From: Torymus aiolomorphi
Taxonomy: Eukaryota; Arthropoda; Insecta; Hymenoptera; Torymidae
Assembly: GCA_036365515.1 (NCBI GenBank)
Contig: CM070874.1
Span: forward strand, 41,353,083-41,417,082
Reading direction: 5' to 3'
DNA length: 64,000 nt
The notes under the pieces are model-generated. The model was not told where the DNA came from. It was given only the letters and a program-made list of their open reading frames with translations, and searched no databases. Shown here one piece after another: positions 1 through 11,337 of this stretch; position 1 is the first letter of the stretch, and every line of letters starts with the position of its first letter. The position numbers were made by a program, and so were the translations under genes.

Positions 1-306
1 AAGAATCTTAGAATAATAAAAATGCTTATAACATACAAAAATGATATGATTTTAATTTTGGATATATCAGATGATAGTCCTGAGTTTGGAAAAGTACAAA
101 AGATATATCAACTAGATGAGAAAATATTATTTAAATGCACTCCAATTAATACTACGGGTTTTAATTCACATTATTTTGCGTCTAGTGCAAATGTTAATGT
201 AAATGAGGAACAATATATAAATTATGATAAATTAACAGTAAGAACCCCGTGTTTAATGTTTGAAGGAAATGGTGCGAATTTCGTAGCTACACGGCATATT
301 TTGTAA
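1..306 (+). pseudogene. C-terminal fragment of an unrecognised protein, open at the window edge
   Basis: The frame is open from base 1; the first ATG is at 22 and the stop is just before 307, so this is probably the end of a longer gene cut by the window. The visible 94 codons are acidic and asparagine-rich with a hydrophobic strand near the start (ILILDI). I see no catalytic motif, zinc site or membrane segment. It resembles, from memory, the tail of a repetitive protein family common in insect genomes, but I cannot name it. It has no operon-like neighbour; the next 400 bases are AT-rich and non-coding. Real coding sequence is likely, function unknown. Confidence 0.4.
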
Positions 307-724
307 TATTAACACACCTAATAAATGAATAGCATATCAAAATTGTTATCTGTGTATTTATTTTTTAATACATTGTATGATTATTTTTTATAATTTAATC
401 ATACTTAGGGTGTAATTACTATTGTGTTTTGAAATTAATTAATTAAACAAATAAAAGTTTACTAGAGTACTGAAGTACTAGTCATATATTTTTTTCTCTA
501 ATAACGTATTCCCTAAGTTAAAATTAGTGGTTTCATTTAGATTTCGTGTACTAGTTTGTCACGAATAAAAAGAAAATAAGCATATTTATTATTCTAATAT
601 TCTTATTAATTATATCTTCAACAACGCGCGCTTATTATAATGTAACGAATAGCGCCATGCGTTGTTTTCGGTTGACAAGTGTTACAGCCGTGCGAGCAGC
701 CGTGCCATCACCGCCGTAGGAGGT
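307..724. other. AT-rich spacer without a gene
   Basis: AT-rich sequence between the first ORF and the outer end of the first large TIR element. I see no ORF, RNA gene or repeat I can support. Around 625-724 the GC content rises towards the TIR start. Confidence 0.5.
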
Positions 725-1432
725 TAGGCCAGCCAATAGAGAAAAAAATCAGCGTTTTCGTGCCATAAATCTTATTAGTAAGCGGTAAACGCTATTGTAC
801 GCAGAATAATCCACAGTATAAGTGGTATATAAACTCGACTAGCAGCTCCGTTCTATATATATTGTTATTAACAATTTAATGCAAAAAAAGCGCTTTTTTA
901 TGGTTTTTTGCTTTTATAGCCGAAACTAGTGGACCGATCTTGATGGTCCAATGAGATAAATTGTAGTAAATGAAATTACGAACAAAACTAGATGTTGATC
1001 GAATCGATCGGGCGATTAATTACCGAGAATAACGTGAAAAACCGAAAAAATGAGCGTTTTTTGAAAAATTCATATATCCGCCATTTTTAAAGATGTGGCG
1101 GATATCTCTGGCTAATTGATAGTAATTCACATGTACTTTATGTGTGCGAAAAACAGGGACTGTGCGATTATTAGTTTTTGCGTAATCGCGATTTCAATTT
1201 TTGAGTAGGCTATTTTTGAGCGAGGCTGTATGCTCTACGGGTATTCCGATTTCAATTATCAAAAATGATTTTGAAAGTTCAAATGTTGAACTATAAAACG
1301 TCTATCTTGGATTTTTGATTAAGTACTGTTTTATACCTGAAAACAGCTGTCAAAGTTGAGCAAAAACGCCCGAGCGCACGAAAGTGGTGGAATGGTGGGG
1401 GGCGCGCGGCGGCTGAGGGGAGCCGATATATA
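725..1432. repeat. Outer part of the left TIR of copy 1
   Basis: About 708 bp reading inward from TAGGCC. It matches the reverse complement of roughly 18482-19176, for example the shared AAGCGCTTTTTT block, the CAACATCTAGTTTTGTTC block and the GC-rich GCCGCGCGC stretch near the inner end. The match stops at the TA where a palindromic element was inserted. Confidence 0.85.
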
Positions 1433-3057
1433 TGGGAGCGTCCAGCAGAAACGGGCCACCGAGCGCGCGCGGTGCCTTTTTTCGCATAAAAGGCGCTCTG
1501 TTTAACTCGTTCATAATCATATGCTGCGTCTTTGAAAAAAAAACCAAGGACCTATATCGATAGATTTTTTCCTGCTCTTTCCAATGGTGCCATTGTTTTT
1601 ATTGCGAAACGCTTTCTTCCGGACGAAAACTCGAGTTGAATATTGAAAGCCATTTTTCTCAAAGTATATCATGTTTTTTTTCAAAATAAACTACACCATT
1701 AGAAAGTGCAACTCTTAAGCTTCAAAACCCTATCTTGGAGAAGGTGGAGAAATAAAGGGTTTAAAAGTAACAACATGAAAAAGGCAGCGCCGAGGGTCCG
1801 CGCGAGCCCCTCGCGCCCGTGCGTACGGCACGTTTAAGTGCACGCTCTATTCAATTCGCTAATAATCGTGTACCAAGTCTCTGAAAAAAGAACTAAGGAC
1901 ATATATCGATAGATTCTTTCCTACTCTTTTGCTTCTGTTCGGGATTAGTACCCGAAGTGCCCGCTAGATGGTTTATTCGAAAGCTCTGAGATTAATGAAA
2001 TAAAGTTTCAAATGTGGAAAACTACCGATAGATCAACATTGCAAACTGAAAACGTTTCTCAGTCTTCATTTATCGATATTTTTTTTCTTGTTTTGTATAA
2101 ACTTAAGACTCATTCACTTATTTCTAAACAACAGTCTTCTTATTTTCAATTCTTGAGAGAATCCTTATCTGAAGGAGAGTTTTTAATTTCTCTAGATTTT
2201 TCAGAAAACTATGCTTTTATAGCACAAGATGCAGCACAATCATTTCATTATAATAATAATCAATGTAGTTTAGCTACAATAGTCATTTAGGGCGAAATAG
2301 CACATCGCGTGTATTAATCCGCCCGTGAGCATAGCGTAAAAAGTTCGGGCAGCCGCTGTCTTTTTGATCTTACTATTTTTGAACTTTTCATGTTTCAACT
2401 TAAAAATATAATATTTTATAGTTTAAGACTTGTACTTTTGAAGAATATAATTCATTTTGAGGAAAAGACTGATATTTTATTGAAAAAATAGAGTTTAAAC
2501 ATTCAAATGGAATTTTCAACTAGAAGGAAGCATTTCGGAATAAAAATAATAGCACAATTGGAAAGAGCAGGAAAAAATCTATCGATATATGTCCTTAGTT
2601 CTTTTTTCAGAGACTTGGTACACGATTATTAGCGAATTGAATAGAGTGTGTACTTAAACGTGCCGTACGCACGGGCACGAGGGGCTCGCGCGGACCCTCG
2701 GCACTGTCTTTTTCATGTTGTTACTTTTAAACCCTTTATTTCTCCAACTTCTCCAAGATAGGGTTTTGAAGCTTAAGAGTTGTACTTTCCAATGGTGTAG
2801 TTTATTTTGAAAAAAAACATGATATACTTTAGAAAAATGGCTTTCAATATTCAACTCGAGTTTTCATCCGGAAGAACGCGTTTCGCAATAAAAACAATGG
2901 CGCAATTGGAAAGAGCAGAAAAAATCTATCGATATAGGTCCTTGGTTTCTTTTCTCAAAGACGCAGCATACGATTATGAGCGAGTTAAAGAGAGCGCCTT
3001 GTACGCGAAAAAAGGCACCGCGCGCGCTCGGTGGCCCGTTTCTGCTGGACGCTCCCA
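1433..3057. mobile_element. Palindromic DNA element with about 520-bp arms, inserted in the TIR
   Basis: The element begins TGGGAGCGTCC and ends with its reverse complement. The arms are about 1433-1960 and 2540-3057. TA dinucleotides flank it (1431-1432 and 3058-3059). The uninterrupted other TIR of the host element (18465-18485) shows the empty site with one TA less, so the insertion is directly readable. The central part (about 1961-2540) carries a truncated transposase-like ORF. The ORFs inside the arms are mirror images of each other and not genes. It appears to be a deletion derivative related to the element at 43158-48397. Confidence 0.8.
2000..2290 (+). pseudogene. Truncated DDE-like transposase fragment
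   Basis: About 97 codons in the loop of the palindromic element. It aligns by eye with the minus-strand gene at 44483-44824: W..TDRSTLQ, then LKTHS.I..Q, then GE.L...DFSENY.F, where the aspartate is a candidate first catalytic residue. After that it continues QDAAQSFHYNN, a motif typical of the same family, and stops. The second aspartate and the glutamate parts are absent, so it cannot be active. The first ATG is at 2012, but homology already starts a few codons upstream. The family is widespread in insects; I cannot name its superfamily. Confidence 0.6.
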
Positions 3058-3342
3058 TATAGTACACTGAAAAAAAAGATTAGTAGTTTCAAGTAAATAT
3101 TTAGTTGAAACAACTAAATGATTTCATTAAAGCCTGCCAACTAAATATTATATTGAATCAGCTAATTTAGTTATTTAAAATAACAAAATATTTAGTTACA
3201 TGAACTAAATATTTACTAAAAATAAAGAAATATTTTATGAAGTTAACTAAACGATTCATTGTATCAACTAACAGGTTATTTAGATTGATAAAATATTAAA
3301 TGAATTCTATAAAATATTGTATTGAAATGACTAAATATTTAA

Positions 3343-3960
3343 TTAAAGCAACAAAATAGTTTATAAAATTGACTAAACGATTCATTGCACATACTAATTA
3401 GTTATTAAGAACAACGAAATACTTAATCAATTTGATAAAATATTTTATTCAAATTACAAAACATTTATCTGGAGCAACAAAATATTTTATGAAATTGACT
3501 AAATAATTCATTCCATCAACTAACGGGTTATTAAGAACAATGAAATACCTAATCAATTTGACTATAAATTTTCTTGAAATTACAAAATATTTTTCTGGTG
3601 CAACAAAATATTTTATGAAATTGACTAAACGATTCATTGGATGAACTAACAGATTATTAAGATCAATGAAATACTTAATCAATTTGACAAAACATTTTAC
3701 TGAAATTACTAAGTATTTACCTGGAGCAATAAATAATTTTGTGAAACTGACTAAACGATTCATTGTATTAACTAACAATTTATCTTGTTTGATAAATTAT
3801 TCAATTATGTTGACTAAATACTTGTTTGTAATTACTAAACATTTAATTAAAACAGTGAAATATTTTATGATACTAACTAACCGCTGCATTAGATTAACGA
3901 AATATTTAATAAATATGAATAAATGATTTGTTGAATCAACTAACTGTTTAGTCAATTTTA
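3343..3960. repeat. Tandem repeat, period about 124 bp
   Basis: Units recur at about 3343, 3477, 3601 and 3725, each with the block TTTATGAAATTGACTAA followed by CGATTCATT. The copies are diverged. Short open frames on both strands here are by-products of the repeat. Confidence 0.7.
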
Positions 3961-4253
3961 CAAAATATTTTGCTAATTATTTAAAAAAAATTATAAAATT
4001 TTTTTTTTTAATAATTTTGAAATAAAAGGTTTTTCTTCCTTGTAAGCCTTTTCGTACAACCATCCGCATTGAAGTTGGTGATTTTTCCTGAACTCCTGTA
4101 ACTTAATATGGATTCTGCATAGTTATTATATAGTAATTTTATTAATATTAAATCAAATTATTATTACATATTCGCATTAATTTATATTAATTATCGCTCG
4201 CAGTTTCGCATTTACATATTATCTAACAGAAAAAAACGCAGAAACAATTTTTG

Positions 4254-4325
4254 ACCTAAGGTGGGATCGAACTCGGGACCCTCGGATTACAAGGCTAACG
4301 CTCTAACCGCTACGCTACGCAACGC
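4254..4325 (-). other. tRNA-like sequence, probably a SINE head or tRNA relic
   Basis: Read on the minus strand, an A-box-like segment (TAGCGTAGCGGTTAGAGCG) precedes a candidate TGT anticodon loop (CTTGTAA) and a B-box-like segment (GGTCCCGAGTTCGATCCC). The acceptor arms do not pair, so a functional tRNA-Thr is unlikely. It lies inside the satellite element. Confidence 0.5.
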
Positions 4326-4599
4326 TTGTACCCTACAAAATTTCAATTTTAACTAAGTATAGAGTTGCATGTAAATGAAAAATATCGCGCACATCAATCT
4401 AATAATTAATTATATTCTTATAATTAATATACATTCTTAATTACATTTTAATTAATGATTTATAAACTCAATAATATGTGTGTAACTCATCATTTGTAAC
4501 TAACGATTTATTTGAAACTATGAAATATTTAGTAAACTTTAATATAAAAGGCCGTGTGAAGTACCGACACGATCTCTACCTTACCGGCATCAACATTTT

Positions 4600-7500
4600 A
4601 GATTGTAAAACCTGTTAGTTACAGTTACTAAATATCTTGTCGGCTTAATAAAATGTTTGTTTAAAACAAGTAAACATTTAGTAAGAATGACAAAATATTT
4701 GGATACAAAGACATTGGCATTTCAAATAATGTATTAGTCAGACGTAACAAACATTTATTTAAGTTGACTAATTGTAACTTAGTAATCGCGAGACAAATTT
4801 TTTAACCAATATTTTATTGGTGTGAGGAAATAGTTTTGTAGATAGAAGTACGCAGTTACTCCTTTTAACAAAGATTTATTTGAAACAAAGAAATATGTAG
4901 TCAAATTAACTACATACTTTTTTATTATCATAGTGCTGTTTTAACTAAACATTTAGTTAAATTTAATAGTTATTTATTGTAATCTAAGAAATATTTAGTC
5001 AAATCAAGGAAACGTTTGATTGACGAGAGAAGAAAATTCATGAATCATTTTTGTTCAGATCGCAAAACCTGTTAGTTACAGTTGCTAAATATCTTGTCGG
5101 CTTAATAAAATGTTTGTTTAAAACAAGTAAACATTTAGTAAGAATGACAACTTATTTGGATACAAAGACATTGGCATTTCAACTAATTTATTAGTCAGAA
5201 CTTACAAACATTTATTTAAGGCCATGTGAAACCGTGAATTTCAATATTTTTTAAATTAACATTCAAGGGTTTATTCGAAAAACCAATTTTGTCAAGCGTT
5301 CCCTATACATAAACACTACATCCAGGAATTTTTTTGAGTGATTCTATTAGCATTTTCGTTAGATATGCTCGTTTGAAAAGTAGGCCAATTGCAGATTCCT
5401 ACTTACCGACAGTACGGTTTTTATTTAATTAAATAAATTCTCATATTTTTTTTGGAAAAACACGTTTGTCAAGCGCTCCGTATATGTTAATACTACACTC
5501 AGATTTTTTTTTGGGTGATTCTATTGGTATTTTCATGAGATGTATTCGTTCGAAAATTATGTCGGTATTTAACATCACCTTAAGTTGAATAATTGTAACT
5601 TAGAAATCGGGAGAGAAATTTTTAAACCAATATTTTGTTGGGGTAAGGAAATAGTTTTGTAGATAGAAGCACGCAATTACTCCATTTAACAAAAGATTTA
5701 TTTGAAACCAAGAAATATGTAGTCAAATTAACTACATTCTTTATATTGTCATAGTGCTTGTTTAACTAAACATTTAGTTAAATCTAATTAATCTTTATTG
5801 TCGTCTAAGAAATATTTAGTCAAATCAGGGAAACGTTTGATTGACGAGAGAAGAAAATTCATGAATCATTTTTGTTCAGATTGCAAAACCTGTTAGTTGC
5901 AGTTACTAAAAATCCTGTCGGCTTAATAAAATGTTTATTTAAAACAAGTAAATATTTAATAAGAATGACAACATATTTGGATACAAAGACATTGGAATTT
6001 CAACTAATTTATTAGTCAGACCTAACAAACAGTTATTTGAGTTGACTAATTGTAACTTAGTAATCGCGAGACAAATTTTTTAACCAATATTTTGTTGGTG
6101 TGAGGAAATAGTTTTGTAGATAGAAGCACGCAATTACACCTTTTAACAAAAGATTTATTTGAAACCAAAAAATACGTAGTCAAATTAACTACATTATTTA
6201 TATTGTCATAGTGCTTGTTTAACTAAACATTTAGTTAAATTTAATAGTTATTTATTGTAATCTAAGAAATATTTAGTCAAATCAAGGAAACGTTTGATTG
6301 ACGAGAGAAGAAAATCGCGAATCATTTTCGTTCAGATCGCAAAACCTGTTACTTACAGTTACTAAATATCTTGTCGGCTTAATAAAATGTTTGTTTAAAA
6401 CAAGTAAACATTTAGTAAGAATGACAACATATTTGGATACAAAGATATTGGCATTTCAACTAATTTATTAGTTAGACCTAACAAACATTTATTTAAGTTG
6501 ACTAAGTGTAACTTAGAAATCGGGAGAAAAATTTTTTAACCAAAATTTTGTTGGGGTAAGGAAATAGTTTTGTAGATAGAAGCACGCAATTACTCATTTT
6601 AACAAAATATTTATTTGAAACCAAGAAATATGTAGTCAAATTAACTACATTCTTTTATATTGTCATAGTGCTTATTTAACTAAAAATTTAGTTAAATCTA
6701 ATTAATATTTAGTATCTTCTAAAAAATATTTAGTCAAATCAAGGAAACGTTTGATTGACGAGAGAAGAAAATTATCGAATCACTTTCGTCCAGATTGCAA
6801 AACCGGTTAGTTGCAGTTACTAAATATTTTGTCGGTTTAATAAAATGTTTGTTTAAAACAACTAAGTATTTAGTAACAAGGACAACATATTTGGACACAA
6901 AGACATTGGCATTTCAACTAATTTATTAGTCAGACCTAACAAACAGTTATTTAAGTTGACTAATTGTAACTTAGTAATCGCGAGACAAATTTTTTAACCA
7001 ATATTTTGTTGGTGTGAGGAAATAGTTTTGTAGATAGAAGTACGCAGTTACTCCTTTTAACAAAGATTTATTTGAAACAAAGAGATATGTAGCCAAATCA
7101 ACTACATGCTTTTTTATTATCATAGTGCGGTTTTAACTAAACATTTAGTTAAATTTAATAGTTATTTATTGTAATCTACGAAATATTTAGTCAAATCAAG
7201 GAAACGATTGATTGATGAGGGAAGAAAATTGAAGAATCATTTTTGTTCAGATTGCAAAACCTGTTAGTGGCAGTTACTAAATATCTTGTCGGTTTAATAA
7301 AATGTTTGTTTAAAACAACTAAGTATTTAGTAAGAATGACAACGTATTTGGATACAAAGACACTGGCATTTTAACTAATTTTTTAGTCAGACCGAACAAA
7401 CATTTATTCAAGTCAACTAATTGTAACTTAATAAGAGTAAGAGAAAGTTTTTAACTAAATTTTGGTTGGGGTAAGGAAATAGTTTTGTAGATTGAAGTAC

Positions 7501-10500
7501 GCAGTTTGTCCTTTTAACAAAAGATTTATTTGAAACCATGAAATATGTAGTCAAATTAACTACATACTTTTTTATTGTCATAGTGCTTATTTAACTAAAC
7601 ATTTAGTTAAATCTAATTAATATTTAGTATCTTCTAAAAAATATTTAGTCAAATCAAGGAAACGTTTGATTGACGAGAGAAGAAAATTATCGTATCACTT
7701 TCGTCCAGATTGCAAAACCGGTTAGTTGCAGTTACTAAATATTTTGTCGGTTTAATAAAATGTTTGTTTAAAACAACTAAGTATTTAGTAACAAGGACAA
7801 CATATTTGGACACAAAGACATTGGCATTTCAACTAATTTATTAGTCAGACCTAACAAACAGTTATTTAAGTTGACTAATTGTAACTTAATAAGAGTAAGA
7901 GAAAGTTTTTAACTAAATTTTGGTTGGGGTAAGGAAATAGTTTTGTAGATTGAAGTACGCAGTTTGTCCTTTTAACAAAAGATTTATTTGAAACCATGAA
8001 ATATGTAGTCAAATTAACTACATACTTTTTTATTGTCATAGTGCTTATTTAACTAAACATTTAGTTAAATCTAATTAATATTTAGTATCTTCTAAAAAAT
8101 ATTTAGTCAAATCAAGGAAACGTTTGATTGACGAGAGAAGAAAATTATCGAATCACTTTCGTCCAGATTGCAAAACCGGTTAGTTGCAGTTACTAAATAT
8201 TTTGTCGGTTTAATAAAATGTTTGTTTAAAACAACTAAGTATTTAGTAACAAGGACAACATATTTGGACACAAAGACATTGGCATTTCAACTAATTTATT
8301 AGTCAGACCTAACAAACAGTTATTTAAGTTGACTAATTGTAACTTAGTAATCGCGAGACAAATTTTTTAACCAATATTTTGTTGGTGTGAGGAAATAGTT
8401 TTGTAGATAGAAGTACGCAGTTACTCCTTTTAACAAAGATTTATTTGAAACAAAGAGATATGTAGCCAAATCAACTACATACTTTTTTATTATCATAGTG
8501 CGGTTTTAACTAAACATTTAGTTAAATTTAATAGTTATTTATTGTAATCTACGAATTATTTAGTCAAATCAAGAATACGATTGATTGATGAGGGAAGAAA
8601 ATTGAAGAATCATTTTTGTTCAGATTGCAAAACCTGTTAGTTGCAGTTACTAAATATCTTGTCGGTTTAATAAAATGTTTGTTTAAAACAACTAAGTATT
8701 TAGTAAGAATGACAACGTATTTGGATACAAAGACACTGGCATTTTAACTAATTTTTTAGTCAGACCGAACAAACATTTATTCAAGTCAACTAATTGTAAC
8801 TTAATAAGAGTAAGAGAAAGTTTTTAACTAAATTTTGGTTGGGGTAAGGAAATAGTTTTGTAGATTGAAGTACGCAGTTTGTCCTTTTAACAAAAGATTT
8901 ATTTGAAACCAAGAAATATGTAGCCAAATCAACTACATACTTTTTTATTATCATAGTGCGGTTTTAACTAAACATTTAGTTAAATTTAATAGTTATTTAT
9001 TGTAATCTACGAAATATTTAGTCAAATCAAGGAAAAGATTGATTGATGAGGGAAGAAAATTGACGAATCATTTTTGTTCAGATTGCAAAACCTGTTAGAT
9101 GCAGTTACTAAATATCCTGTCGGCTTAATAAAATATTTATTTAAAACAAGTAAATATTTAGTAAGAATGACAACATATTGGGTTACAAAGGCATTGGCAT
9201 TTCAACTAATTCATTAGTCAAACCTAACAAACAGTTATTTAAGTTGACTAATTGTAACTTAGTAATCGCGAGACAAATTTTTTAACCAATATTTTTTTGA
9301 TGTGAGGAAATAGTTTTGTAGATAGAAGTACGCAGTTACTCCTTTTAACAAAGATTTATTTGTAACAAAGAAATAGGTAGTCAAATTAACTACATACTTC
9401 TTTATTATCATAGTGCTGTTTTAACTAAACATTTAGTTAAATTTAATAGTTATTTATTGTAATCTAAGAAATATTTAGTCAAATCAAGGAAACGTTTGAT
9501 TAACGAGAGATGAAAATCACGAATCATTTTCGTTCAGATCGCAAAACCTGTTAGTTACAGTTACTAAATATCTTGTCGGCTTAATAAAATGTTTGTTTAA
9601 AACAAGTAAACATTTATAAAGAATTACAACTTATTTGTACACAAAGACATTGGCATTTCAACTAATTTATTAGTCAGACCTAACAAACATTTATTTAAGT
9701 TGACTAATTGTAACTTAGAAATCGGGAGACAAATTTTTTAACCAATATTTTGTTGGGGTGAGGAAATAGTTTTGTAGATAGAAGCACGCAATTACTCCTT
9801 TTAACAAAAGATTTATTTGAAACCAAGAAATATGTACTCAAATTAACTACATTCTTTTATATTTTCATGGTGCTTGTTTAACTAAACATTTAGTTAATAT
9901 CTAATTAATATTTATTGTCGTCTAAGAAATATTTAGTCAAATCAAGGAAACGTTTGATAGACGAGGGAAGAAAATTGACGAATCATTTTTGTTCAGATTG
10001 CAAAACCTGTTAGTTGCAGTTACTAAATATCTTGTCGGTTTAATAAAATGTTTGTTTAAAACAACTAAGTATTTAGTAAGAATGACAACGTATTTGGATA
10101 CAAAGACACTGTCATTTTAACTAATTTTTTAGTCAGACCGAACAAACATTTATTCAAGTCCACTAATTGTAACTTAATAAGAGTAAGAGAAAGTTTTTAA
10201 CTAAATTTTGGTTGGGGTAAGGAAATAGTTTGGTAGATTGAAGTACGCAGTTTGTCCTTTTAACAAAAGATTTATTTGAAACCAAGAAATATGTAGTCAA
10301 ATTAACTACATACTTTTTGATTGTCATAGTGCTTATTTAACTAAACATTTAGTTAAATCTAATTAATATTTAGTATCTTCTAAGTAATATTTAGTCAAAT
10401 CAAGGAAACATTTGATTGACGAGAAAAGAAAATTATCGAATCACTTTTGTTCATATTGCAAAACCTGTTAGTTGCAGTTACTAAATATCTTGTCGGTTAA

Positions 10501-10600
10501 ATAAAAGGTTTCTTCAAAACAAGTAAGTATTTAGTAAGAATGGCATCATATTTGGATATACAGATATTGGCACTTCAACTAATTTATTTATTTGAATCTA
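4600..10600. repeat. Tandem array of about 458-bp units
   Basis: The block AGGAAATAGTTTTGTAGAT recurs at a spacing of 452-462 bp, about a dozen times. Landmarks upstream of it lie near 4780, 5600, 6058, 6510, 6972, 7427, 7885, 8345, 8800, 9258, 9716 and 10178. Three variants alternate: one with ATCGCGAGACAAA, one with ATCGGGAG, one with AGAGTAAGAGAAAG. The unit contains inward-facing AACTAAACATTTAGTT palindromes. The regular phase breaks only at the 360-bp insertion near 5220. Confidence 0.85.
5220..5579. mobile_element. 360-bp insertion with TTAA target duplication in the satellite
   Basis: TTAA stands at 5216-5219 and 5580-5583, and the satellite unit resumes immediately after. The insert has two internal direct copies of about 150 bp (TTTGTCAAGCG ... 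TGATTCTATT ...). Weak terminal similarity (GGCCATGTGA against AGGTGATGT) is visible. A TTAA duplication fits piggyBac or Kolobok-type non-autonomous elements; no coding sequence. A similar GGCCGTGTGAAG motif occurs near 4549. Confidence 0.6.
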
Positions 10601-11190
10601 TGAAATAGTTAGTAGTAACAAGTAAAGATTTTGTAAATTAGGATTCGATTCTTTAATAAATCCTTTAGCTAGTTGAACAAAATCATGCTATCGAAGTTAC
10701 TAAATAAATAGTTGAGTTAACAAAATATTTGTTAAAGGAATGAATGGTTTAGTTAATGCGTCGGAGATATTTCCTTGTTTTTAATTGTTTAAATCAACCA
10801 AATATGTAGTTGTTTCAAACAAACATTTATTTGTTTTTAGAGATTGGGTTCATCAATATTTCAGTTATTTGATTTAAGTAAATATTTCGTTAACTCTACC
10901 AATTGATTTTGCTAAAAACAATAAACATTTATTTGAAGTTATTTTCTTGTTTCAAGAAAACGAATTTAGTTCTTTCAATGAAATCTTTTAATTGAATCAA
11001 CCATACCATATTTGAAGTAACTAAATGTTTAATTAAATTTACTAATTATTATTTTAACTAAATAATTTAGTTGATTTTACTCTTTATGCAGTTGTTTCAG
11101 AGAAATATTTAGTTGATTTAACTAAAGATAACTTTACTAAATATTTTACTAAATATTTAGTTGAAACAACAAATCTTTTTTTTCAGTGTA

Positions 11191-11337
11191 ATAGAACGCG
11201 CTGCGCGCAACGCACAGATCTTTGCTTTTAATTTCCTCAGCAACTAGAGGAGCTATTTTAATCATTTTTTTATTTCGGGGTAACTCAACCCAACTAAACC
11301 GATTCTGCACTTTTATTTGATGAAAAATGAACAGAAA
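11191..11337. repeat. Inner part of the left TIR of copy 1
   Basis: It continues the TIR after the two insertions: ATAGAACGCGCTGCGCGCAA onward matches the reverse complement of about 18319-18470, up to GATGAAAAATGAACAG. It belonged directly next to 1432 before insertion. Confidence 0.85.

Larger units (their letters stand above)
3065..11188. mobile_element. 8.1-kb satellite-filled non-autonomous element with CACTG ends
   Basis: The ends are inverted: CACTGAAAAAAAAGAT at the left and its reverse complement at the right. About 40 bp beyond remain similar, built on the AAATATTTAGTT motif. TA flanks both sides (3063-3064, 11189-11190), and the empty site in the partner TIR (near 18468) has a single TA, so a TA target duplication is supported. 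The interior is tandem repeats and contains no gene. CACTG ends suggest EnSpm/CACTA or Chapaev relatives, but the 2-bp duplication is not diagnostic and no transposase is present. Superfamily unassigned. Confidence 0.75.

Noticed and set aside
3449..3926. Open frames of 86-109 codons on both strands
   Set aside because: They read through the 124-bp tandem repeat; the residues repeat with the unit and both strands are open.
4254..4325. Functional tRNA-Thr gene
   Set aside because: Acceptor and anticodon stems do not pair properly; only box-like motifs remain.
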